Assembly: GCF_015710575.1 (NCBI RefSeq)
Contig: NZ_CP065373.1
Span: 1,798,001-1,862,000, forward strand
Reading direction: 5' to 3'
Length of the DNA: 64,000 bases
Source of the DNA: Mycolicibacterium mengxianglii
GTDB lineage: Bacteria; Actinomycetota; Actinomycetes; Mycobacteriales; Mycobacteriaceae
Shown: piece by piece, positions 36,729-43,851 of the stretch
How positions within the stretch are numbered: position 1 is the first letter of the stretch
Layout of the letters: each line of letters starts with the position of its first letter
The notes under the pieces: generated by a model
The model's database searches: none
The model's input: only the letters and a program-made list of their open reading frames with translations
Told to the model about the DNA's origin: nothing
Translations under genes and position numbers: made by a program

Positions 36729-38171
36729 ATGACGACCAACAGCGATCCGCAGTTCGTGAATGCCCCTATCGGGATCTCCGCCGACGGGACGCGCACTGAG
36801 TCTGACTCGATGGGCAGTATCGAGGTGCCGGCAGACAGGTACTGGGGAGCCCAGACCCAGCGGTCCCTGATCCACTTCTCGATCGGTAACGACAAGATGC
36901 CGAAAGAGGTTTACCACGCCTACGGATTCGTCAAGAAGGCCGCCGCGCGGGTGAACGCCCGCGCCGGCCGGCTGCCTCAGTGGAAGGCCGACGTCATCAG
37001 CCGGGTCTGCGACGAGGTGATCGGCAAGGAACTCGACGAGCACTTCCCGCTCTACGTCTTTCAGACCGGCTCGGGCACGCAATCCAACATGAATCTCAAC
37101 GAGGTCATCGGCAATCGCGCCATCCAGCTCCTGGGCGGAGAACTGGGCTCCAAGAAGCCCATTCATCCCAATGACGACGTCAACATGGGCCAGTCCTCCA
37201 ACGACACCTTCCCGACAGCAATGCACATCGCCGCCGTCCTCGAGATCCAGAACAGACTGCTGCCGCGGGCGACGGAACTCCAGTCGTCGATCGCGACCAC
37301 GGGTGCCACATGGAACGACGTGGTCAAGATCGGACGTACGCACCTCGAAGACGCCGTCCCGTTGACGGTTGGCCAGGAGTGGTCGGGATGGGCCGCTCAA
37401 CTGTCGACGGCCATCGACCGGATCGAGAGCGCGCAACATGAGCTCTACCGGCTGGCCGCCGGTGGCACCGCCGTCGGCACCGGACTCAACGCGCCACACG
37501 ATTTCGGCCCGGAGATCGCCGCTGAGATCGCCGAGCTGACCGGCAAACCGTTCGTGACAGCACCTAACAAGTTCGAGGCACTAGGTGGTCTCGACGCAAT
37601 CGTCGCGGCGGGGGCGGCGCTGCGTGGGCTCGCCGTTACGTTGATGAAGATCGCCAACGACATCCGCTGGCTGGCATCTGGACCTCGCGCCGGCCTTGCC
37701 GAACTCCGGCTGCCGGCTAACGAACCGGGCAGCTCGATCATGCCGGGCAAGGTCAACCCCACGCAGTGCGAGGCCATGGTGATGGTGTGCATCCAGGTGA
37801 TCGCCGATGACTCAGGGCTCGCCCTGGCCGGCTCGCAGGGCAACTTTCAGCTCAACGCGATGCGGCCTATCATCATCAACGACTTCTTGCACTCCGCCCG
37901 GATCCTGGGCGACGCCTGCGAGAAGTTCCGTCGGTTCTGCATTGAGGGAATCGACGTGAATCGTAAGCAGATCAGCGAATTCGTCGACCGTTCACTGATG
38001 TTGGTGACGGCGCTGTCTCCGGTGATCGGCTACGACAACGCGTCGGCGATCGCGCACGATGCCGACCGGACCGGCCGGACCCTGCGGGAATCCGCACTGG
38101 CGTCGGGGACGATCAGCGCCGAGGACTTCGACCGGATCGTGGTGCCGGCCGATATGGTGGGACCGTTCTAG
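36729..38171 (+). CDS. fumC: Class II fumarate hydratase
   Basis: 480 residues from ATG 36729. Fumarase/aspartase superfamily motifs: TGSGTQSNMNLNEVIGNRA, NDDVNMGQSSNDTFPTA, the catalytic KIGRTHLEDAVPLT and the signature GSSIMPGKVNP. Those combinations fit FumC rather than AspA. The enzyme hydrates fumarate to malate. An accessory-island copy next to succinate-semialdehyde-type genes suggests a dedicated C4-acid catabolic route rather than the housekeeping gene, which usually lies elsewhere. It is immediately followed by the ThrE-type exporter. Confidence 0.9.
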   Translation: MTTNSDPQFVNAPIGISADGTRTESDSMGSIEVPADRYWGAQTQRSLIHFSIGNDKMPKEVYHAYGFVKKAAARVNARAGRLPQWKADVISRVCDEVIGKELDEHFPLYVFQTGSGTQSNMNLNEVIGNRAIQLLGGELGSKKPIHPNDDVNMGQSSNDTFPTAMHIAAVLEIQNRLLPRATELQSSIATTGATWNDVVKIGRTHLEDAVPLTVGQEWSGWAAQLSTAIDRIESAQHELYRLAAGGTAVGTGLNAPHDFGPEIAAEIAELTGKPFVTAPNKFEALGGLDAIVAAGAALRGLAVTLMKIANDIRWLASGPRAGLAELRLPANEPGSSIMPGKVNPTQCEAMVMVCIQVIADDSGLALAGSQGNFQLNAMRPIIINDFLHSARILGDACEKFRRFCIEGIDVNRKQISEFVDRSLMLVTALSPVIGYDNASAIAHDADRTGRTLRESALASGTISAEDFDRIVVPADMVGPF

Positions 38172-39434
38172 GTGGACGTCGTGAGTGAGCCCGACATCGC
38201 GCAGCAAGGCGAGAGCCACGACCCGCGCAACATCGTGCTCGACGCGGCCGTGCTCCTCCAGAACAACGGTCAGGCCACCAGCACGACACTGCTCGCGGTC
38301 GACAGGCTGAACTCGGGGCTTGGCATTCACAGCCAACTGGTCCCGTCGTGGCAGTCGCTGATCCTCGCCGGTGCAGACCCCCGTGCGGCGGCCGTGACGC
38401 CGACCGGTGTCAACATGCGCCGCGTCGCCGCCGCCATGCGGGTCATCGACCGGGCCGAGGACGGTCCTCTCGACCCGGTGGACGTCGCGGCCGGACTCTG
38501 CGCCGCCGCGACTCTTCGGCAGGCCAATGCGGCGGTCTTCGTGCTTGCCTGTGCGACCGGTTCCGCGGCGCTGGCGGTGATATTCGGCGCCGAGGATGTC
38601 CGAACCGCCCTCCTGGCCGCTGCGAGCGCCGCCGCCGGTGGAGTGATCCGCCGCATGCTGGGGCGGTTCGGCCTCGGTGTCCTGGTGCAGGCCTTCGCGG
38701 CCGCGGTGGTGGCCGGCATCGTCGGTGCCGTCGCAGTGCATCTGCACCTGGGTGCGGCTGGGGTCGTCGCCTTGTGTCCGGCCCTGATTCTGGTCCCCGG
38801 ACCACACATCCTCAACGGAGCGCTGGACCTCATCTCGCTGCGAGTGTCACTGGGCATGGCACGAGTTGGCTACGCGTCAATCGTGCTCACCGTCATCGCC
38901 AGTGGCCTCATCGTGGGCCTCGGCATGGGTGGCCAAACCCTGCCGGTGACCGGCGGTGCTGTCGCGGTGCCTCTGCATGTCGACGTACTGGCCGCGGCGG
39001 TGGCCGCAGCATCGTATTCGGTGTACTTCTCGATGCCGTATCGCATGATCGGGTGGCCCGTGCTGGCGGGAATGGCGGCCCATGGCGTGCACTGGTGGGC
39101 ATCGAGTGTCGTGGGCACCGGGCCGGCGACTGCCGCGCTGCTGTCGTGCCTGCTGGTCGGCGCCATGCTCGTGCCTATGTCGCACTTTCTGCGGATGCCC
39201 TTCGCAGCAATCGGTTTCGCAGCCGTGGTGTCTCTGGTGCCCGGCATGTTCGTCTTCCGCGCGCTGAGTGGGATGCTCCAGTTGCAGACCGACGCCTCTG
39301 CGGAGGTGTTGGCTGCCGCAGTCTCGGACAGTGCGGTTGCTGCCGGCGTTGTCGCGGCCATGGCCATCGGACTGGTGGTGCCGATACGTCTGCGCGACAA
39401 CCTGATCCGGCGCCATTCCCACGGAAAGAGCTGA
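38172..39434 (+). CDS. ThrE-family (threonine/serine exporter-like) membrane protein
   Basis: 420 residues from GTG 38172, directly after the fumarase stop; GTG 38181 possible. The N-terminal ThrE cytoplasmic domain (about 25-125) is followed by about ten hydrophobic helices. The charged loop GPHILNGALDLI and later SMPYRMIGWPVLAGM are seen in ThrE/DUF3815 proteins. Such proteins export threonine, serine or related small amino or dicarboxylic compounds. It is tied to the operon by zero spacing, so it may export a pathway product; the direction and substrate are unknown. Confidence 0.83.
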   Translation: MDVVSEPDIAQQGESHDPRNIVLDAAVLLQNNGQATSTTLLAVDRLNSGLGIHSQLVPSWQSLILAGADPRAAAVTPTGVNMRRVAAAMRVIDRAEDGPLDPVDVAAGLCAAATLRQANAAVFVLACATGSAALAVIFGAEDVRTALLAAASAAAGGVIRRMLGRFGLGVLVQAFAAAVVAGIVGAVAVHLHLGAAGVVALCPALILVPGPHILNGALDLISLRVSLGMARVGYASIVLTVIASGLIVGLGMGGQTLPVTGGAVAVPLHVDVLAAAVAAASYSVYFSMPYRMIGWPVLAGMAAHGVHWWASSVVGTGPATAALLSCLLVGAMLVPMSHFLRMPFAAIGFAAVVSLVPGMFVFRALSGMLQLQTDASAEVLAAAVSDSAVAAGVVAAMAIGLVVPIRLRDNLIRRHSHGKS

Positions 39435-39493
39435 GTCCGAGCGCAGGCCACCTCGGATTGTGTCCGCCAGGACGCTCGGAAGTGCGCACCTGC

Positions 39494-40063
39494 TCAACCG
39501 AATTGGCGGGCCAGCAGTTCGATGCGGTCGCCATCGTGTTGTGGACGCAACCGGCCGCCGCGGTCGAGCATGATCAACCCGTGCAGCGTTGCCCACAGCA
39601 CTTCGGTGCGGGTCTCGACGTCCCGGTCGCCTGCGACTGTTGCGACCGCGGCCCGCAGCTCGTTGAAGGCGTCCATCATCGGTGCCGGGGTGTCCTCGGC
39701 GGCGAAACGTAACTTGGTGGCGCGCAGGAACATCGCGTCGTACAGCGCGGGGTTGTCACGTGCGAACGACAGGTACGCGTGCGCCATTGGTATCAAAGGA
39801 CTCTCGGAAGCGCCGACGCTGGTGCGCGCCGTCCGCAGCGCCTGCGCAAGCTCGCCGAATCCGTCGATGGCGAGCGCCTCCGCGATGGCTTCCATGTTGG
39901 AGAAGTGCTTGTAAAGCACCGGCTGGCTGTATTCGATCTCCGTCGAGAGCCGACGCGTCGTGACGGCATCCCAGCCTTCGGACTCCGCCAGCGTGCGGGC
40001 GGTGTCGAGGATCAACCGGTGGCGGGCCGCGCGGTCCCTGGCGCGTCGTTCTTCGATAGCCAT
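39494..40063 (-). CDS. TetR-family regulator
   Basis: About 189 residues from ATG 40063 (ATG 40078 gives five more). The helix-turn-helix reads VTTRRLSTEIEYSQPVLYKHFSNMEAIAEAL, and the C-terminal domain contains SFARDNPALYDAMFLRATKL and LWATLHGLIMLDRGGRLRP, the TetR WHG-type arrangement. Divergent from the DUF1772-like gene, with two 15-bp palindromes between, it probably controls both. Confidence 0.9.
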   Translation of the reverse strand: MAIEERRARDRAARHRLILDTARTLAESEGWDAVTTRRLSTEIEYSQPVLYKHFSNMEAIAEALAIDGFGELAQALRTARTSVGASESPLIPMAHAYLSFARDNPALYDAMFLRATKLRFAAEDTPAPMMDAFNELRAAVATVAGDRDVETRTEVLWATLHGLIMLDRGGRLRPQHDGDRIELLARQFG

Positions 40064-40079
40064 GCCCGACTCTATCACC

Positions 40080-40137
40080 GCTAGAGAATCTAGCGCCGCT
40101 ATTGACCACGGCCTGGCGGGGGGTTAGCGTTGCTAAC
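40080..40137. promoter_or_regulatory. Two palindromic operators between TetR gene and DUF1772-like gene
   Basis: GCTAGA-GAA-TCTAGC (40080-40094) and GTTAGC-GTT-GCTAAC (40123-40137), both perfect 15-bp palindromes with three-base centres, 43 bp apart centre to centre. They lie between the divergent starts, the usual place of TetR sites. Confidence 0.65.
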
Positions 40138-40167
40138 ACCTACTCATCGGGGCGACTGGAGATGAAG

Positions 40168-40224
40168 ATGACCGACGACACACGGACGCAGATGCCGCCA
40201 ACCGATAGGCGGGGGGCGCCATGA
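40168..40224 (+). CDS. Possible leader peptide upstream of DUF1772-like gene
   Basis: An 18-codon frame (MTDDTRTQMPP...) with GGAG at the proper distance, ending in a four-base ATGA overlap with the next gene at 40221. The coupling pattern supports translation, but the peptide has no recognisable feature. Confidence 0.35.
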   Translation: MTDDTRTQMPPTDRRGAP

Positions 40225-40691
40225 TCGAGGCGGCCAAGCTCTCCATCGTCGTCGCGCTGCTGGGCGCGGCGGTGGTCTACGGCACCGACGTGTTCTGCGC
40301 TCTGGTGCAGCGGCCCGCCGTGGCGGCGGTCGACGACCGTGCCCTCGTCGCCGTGATGGGAAATGTGCATCGGTACGGGGACCGGCGGCTGCCGATCCCC
40401 GGGGTGGTCGGGATCGTCGCGGCCCTACTGGGAGCCGTACTGGCCGCCTGTGCCGGCCGGTGGCCGATTGCCATGGCGGCGGGCACCGCGGTCTTGTTGT
40501 TGCTGATCTGGCTGGTCCTCTATGTGCGGATAAGCGCACCGATCAACCGGCAACTCAGCGCGGCCGCCACGGCCGGTGAGACACCCGCGAACGCGCGCGC
40601 ACTTCAGCAGAACTGGGACCGAATCATCAACGCCAGGGCCGGCATTCAAGGTGCGGCGGTCGCCGCGCTGTGTGCAGCCCTGCTGATGTGA
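40221..40691 (+). CDS. DUF1772 / anthrone-oxygenase-like membrane protein
   Basis: 156 residues with four hydrophobic helices (about 6-25, 60-78, 82-102, 135-155), a conserved NxH-type segment (MGNVHRYGDRRLPIP) and a C-terminal LQQNWDRIINARAGIQGAAV, the characteristic Trp-Asp loop of DUF1772. The family is membrane-bound; some members are cofactor-free oxygenases. Controlled by the divergent TetR gene, as many such genes are. The deazaflavin-dependent gene 58 bases downstream is probably co-transcribed. Confidence 0.8.
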   Translation: MIEAAKLSIVVALLGAAVVYGTDVFCALVQRPAVAAVDDRALVAVMGNVHRYGDRRLPIPGVVGIVAALLGAVLAACAGRWPIAMAAGTAVLLLLIWLVLYVRISAPINRQLSAAATAGETPANARALQQNWDRIINARAGIQGAAVAALCAALLM

Positions 40692-40749
40692 CCCCCGCCT
40701 GTCCTCAATCCGTCAATGAGCACCCGTCAATGAGCAAGGGAACCAACAA

Positions 40750-41112
40750 ATGACACTCAACACCTACGTCCGGCGCATCATGCGGGCCGCGCCACTGCTC
40801 AACGTGCCGGTCACGGCGCTGGCGAACTCCCGGGCCTTCGGTCGAATCGTCGGCCGCAATGTCGCGATCATCACCTACACCGGACGACGCTCCGGGCGCA
40901 CGATCAGCACCCCGGTGTCCTACCGCGGCAGGGGCGACGAACTCCAGGTCGCCGCCAACATGCCCGAGGCCAAGAGCTGGTGGCGCAACTTCGTCGGCGA
41001 CGGCGCACCACTGTCGGTGCGGCTCAATGGAATCGAACGCTCCGGGCACGCCGTGGCGCAGCGCGACCCGAGCGGACGTGTCACTGTCCACGTCCGCCTA
41101 CAAACACCGTGA
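40750..41112 (+). CDS. Deazaflavin(F420)-dependent nitroreductase-family protein
   Basis: 120 residues of the Ddn/DUF385 split beta-barrel: VAIITYTGRRSGRTISTPVSYRGRGDEL, then the SWWRNFVGDGAPLSVRLNG block expected of F420 (nitro)reductases. Ddn-type enzymes use F420H2 to reduce quinones or prodrugs. The N-terminal helix is short, so it may be cytosolic. ATG 40750, 58 bases after the DUF1772-like gene. Confidence 0.85.
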   Translation: MTLNTYVRRIMRAAPLLNVPVTALANSRAFGRIVGRNVAIITYTGRRSGRTISTPVSYRGRGDELQVAANMPEAKSWWRNFVGDGAPLSVRLNGIERSGHAVAQRDPSGRVTVHVRLQTP

Positions 41113-41116
41113 CCGA

Positions 41117-41537
41117 TCAGTCCAGGTCGGCGAGTGCCCTGCGGGCGGCTTCCAGTTCCGCTTCGAGGGCGGCGACCTTGGCGGCCTGCTCCGAACGCGC
41201 CTCTTCGATGATCGCGGTGATCGGCGTGGAGAGGTCCTCATGCAGTTCGTTGGCCGCCCGGGCGACGGCGGCGGCCGCGACCGCGACGTTGCGGGCCAGG
41301 TAGGCGCTGCCCTGCTTGAGTTCGGCACGCCATTCACCGTCGGCGCTGCCGGTGACAGTGAGGGTCAGCTCGACCGTTTTGGTCTTCTTGCCGGCCGTCT
41401 TCCTGGTCGAGGTCTTCCTGGGCGCCTCTTCGGCAGGGGCTTCACCGGCTGGTTCGACAGAAGGAACCACGACGTCGGGGGTGCCGGAATCGGTGGCCGG
41501 CGCTTCTGCTGCCGCGGTGTCTACAGTCATCGTCACG
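41117..41537 (-). CDS. Ala/Lys-rich protein with C-terminal coiled coil (possibly DUF6319)
   Basis: About 139 residues. Start GTG 41537 has AGAGGAG upstream; ATG 41531 is in frame. An acidic, Pro/Ala-rich disordered N-terminus and a basic Lys/Thr stretch (RKTSTRKTAGKKTKT) precede a compact strand-helix part (ELTLTVTGSADGEWRAELKQG) and a closing coiled coil (EAARSEQAAKVAALEAELEAARRALADLD, described in part). Lysine/alanine-rich repeats suggest nucleic-acid or envelope association. It converges on the Ddn-like gene, five bases apart. Confidence 0.7.
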
Positions 41538-41630
41538 CTGATCTCCTCTGAACATCGCCCGCAGTGAGCGGGTCGGCGCTGAGAGCTTAGTAGAACATAC
41601 GTGCGATTCTCGACCTGCGTGGCAGTCGGG

Positions 41631-43400
41631 CTACCGCAAGACCTCCTGCGCGGACACCCACTCCTTGACACTTGATGCTTCGGGTTCTCGATCGAGTGCC
41701 GAGACGAGTCCTTTCTCCTTCGCTTCCGGCAGCCGCGGCGGAAGCAGGGGAGTGGCGGGATCCACCACCGCTTCGAGGACGAACGGACGGTCGGCGGCAA
41801 AGGCGTCGCGCCACGCTCCGGAAATCTGATCGGACTCGGTGATCCGCGCGCTGCCCAGACCGAGCATCTCGGCATAGTCGGCGTACGGGAACGACGGGAC
41901 CCGCTGAGAGGCGGGGAATCTCGGATTGCCTTCCATCTCCCGCTGTTCCCATGACACCTCGGCCAGATCGCCGTTGTGCAGCACCAGGATCACGAACCGG
42001 GGATCGTGCCAACTCTGCCAACGGTCGGCCACGGAGATCAGCTCGAGTAGTCCGCTCATCTGCATGGCGCCATCGCCGACCAGTGCGACAACGGGCCGGT
42101 CCGGCGCATCGAGCTTGGCTGCGAGGCCGTAGGGCAGTGCGCAGCCCATCGAGGCCAGATATCCCGAGATGTGGGCCGGCACCCCCCGGGGCAGTCGGAG
42201 GTGTCGGGCGTACCAGTAGACGACCGAGCCGACGTCGACGGCGATCCGGCAATCCGGGGGAAGGTGCTCCGAGAGCTCGGCGAGAACCATCTCAGGATTG
42301 GCGTTCGTCGTCGCATGCCGGCAACGCTGCTCCGCCACCTCCGCCCAGTGCTGTGTCCACTCGGCGACTTGCTCGTGCCAGCTTCGATCGGCTTTACGCG
42401 TCAGCAGGGGCAGGAGGGCGGCAACCGTAGCGCGGGCGTCGCCCAGCAATGGCACCTCGACCGGGTACTTCGAGCCGACCACCCGGGACTCGATGTCGAT
42501 CTGCACCGCTCTGGCCTGGCCGGGCGGCGGATAGAACTCCGTCCACGGGTCATTGGAACCGATGATCAGCAAGGTGTCGCAGTTCTCCATCAATTCGGCG
42601 CTGCACAAGGTGCCCAGATGCCCCATCACCCCGGTATGCCAGGGGGCCCCTTCGTCGAGCACGGGTTTACCGAGCAGTGAGCATGTGAGGCCCGCCCCGA
42701 GCACGTCGACGAGCTCGGTGACCTCTGCGACGGCGTCCGCCGCGCCACGTCCCAAGAGGATCGCCACCTTCTCGCCGGCATTGAGGATGTCGGCGGCCTG
42801 GGCCAGGTCGTCTTGCCCGGGAGTCCCGGGCCGGGGCCGGCCGACCACGGGTGCTGACGGAACGATCCCATGGGTGTGTTCGAGTTGTTCGGGCATCTCT
42901 TCCTGCTGCACGTCGTGCGGAACGATCAGACAGGTCGGTGTCGACGTGGCGATCGCGGTGCGCATGGCGTTGTCCACGGCCATTTGTACCTGTTCCGGCG
43001 ACGAAACCGTCTGCACGTATTGGCCGCAGACGTCCTTGAACAAGACCTGGAGATCAACCTCCTGCAGGTAGCCGCTGCCCAGGGCGGTGGAGACCACCTG
43101 GCCCACGATGGCCACCACGGGCCGACGATCCAGTTTCGCGTCGTACAGTCCCGCCAGCAGGTGGATGGCTCCTGGCCCCTGAGTGGCCACGCAAACGCCC
43201 ACGCGGCCAGTGTATTTCGCGTGCCCACAGGCTGCGAAGGCGGCGAGTTCTTCATGTCGGGTGGACACGAACTCCGGCTCCTGCGCCCGCTGGAAGGCGC
43301 CCAGGATCGGGTTGATCCCGTCCCCGGCGTAGCCGAATACTCGTTCGATGCCCCAGTCGCGCAGTCGCTTCACGATCGCGTCAGATACCAGATCAGTCAT
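41631..43400 (-). CDS. Thiamine-diphosphate enzyme, pyruvate oxidase/decarboxylase-like
   Basis: 589 residues with the three-domain layout of the acetolactate synthase/pyruvate oxidase family. The catalytic Glu is in RHEELAAFAAC (about residue 50), GxG-linked middle domain residues follow, and the TPP/Mg motif GDGAMQMSGLLELIS...LVLHNGDL lies at about 420-455. The N(D/G)L end of the motif and LAEVSWEQREMEG fit the group annotated as TPP-requiring pyruvate dehydrogenase (quinone)/PoxB-like rather than AHAS. The start ATG 43400 lies 10 bases after a SigF-like -10 box, so it may be leaderless and stress-induced. Confidence 0.83.
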   Translation of the reverse strand: MTDLVSDAIVKRLRDWGIERVFGYAGDGINPILGAFQRAQEPEFVSTRHEELAAFAACGHAKYTGRVGVCVATQGPGAIHLLAGLYDAKLDRRPVVAIVGQVVSTALGSGYLQEVDLQVLFKDVCGQYVQTVSSPEQVQMAVDNAMRTAIATSTPTCLIVPHDVQQEEMPEQLEHTHGIVPSAPVVGRPRPGTPGQDDLAQAADILNAGEKVAILLGRGAADAVAEVTELVDVLGAGLTCSLLGKPVLDEGAPWHTGVMGHLGTLCSAELMENCDTLLIIGSNDPWTEFYPPPGQARAVQIDIESRVVGSKYPVEVPLLGDARATVAALLPLLTRKADRSWHEQVAEWTQHWAEVAEQRCRHATTNANPEMVLAELSEHLPPDCRIAVDVGSVVYWYARHLRLPRGVPAHISGYLASMGCALPYGLAAKLDAPDRPVVALVGDGAMQMSGLLELISVADRWQSWHDPRFVILVLHNGDLAEVSWEQREMEGNPRFPASQRVPSFPYADYAEMLGLGSARITESDQISGAWRDAFAADRPFVLEAVVDPATPLLPPRLPEAKEKGLVSALDREPEASSVKEWVSAQEVLR

Positions 43401-43410
43401 CGCGGAGACC

Positions 43411-43434
43411 TACCCGAATACCGGGCGGTCAACC
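43411..43434 (-). promoter_or_regulatory. Putative SigF-type promoter of the TPP enzyme
   Basis: On the minus strand, GGTT-N15-GGGTA, ten bases before the ATG. This fits the mycobacterial SigF consensus (GGTTT-N15-17-GGGTA), with the -35 one base short. The neighbouring SpoIIE/STAS genes belong to sigma-factor partner switching, in keeping with SigF. Confidence 0.5.
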
Positions 43435-43851
43435 AGATGGCAACGAGGCGCGGATTGGCGCGAGTGCCGCACGGAACGGGCCGCTTACGTCCTGGAGGCG
43501 ACCCTCTCGGCCATGGTCCGATAGCGGAAGGCGCAGTGAGGCAATGGTTTCGGTACTCGGCGAAATGCCGACGGGTGGTCGCCCACGGGGTCGCCGGGGC
43601 GCGCTCACGCGCCTGGGAGTAGTGTAGATTCATAGTGCAGCATTCCGGTCAGTGAGGTGACGGAGCGCAAAGGCTGCGAGGTGGCGCTCAGGCGCCGGCG
43701 GTTGAGTTTTGATGCCTTCCGCCCCACCGTCGTTTCACCCTTCATTCCGCGTTAGCTCCTACGATGTGCAGCTACGATCGGCCCGAGTGTGTCACTGCTC
43801 TTTCGCCCCGGAGATGAAGAGGCTCGACTCTAACGTTTAGGTTATTTACAA
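43435..43851. other. Intergenic region before the GAF-SpoIIE regulator
   Basis: About 417 bases with no supported gene. A/T-rich bases just before ATG 43852 (GTTTAGGTTATTTACAA) may hold the regulator's -10. I see no clear SigF box in that direction; GTTT at 43730 is followed after 15 bases by GTTAG, a poor match. Confidence 0.4.

Noticed and set aside
39436-39480. 8-bp inverted repeat between ThrE and TetR genes
   Set aside because: A 29-base loop makes a functional terminator unlikely.
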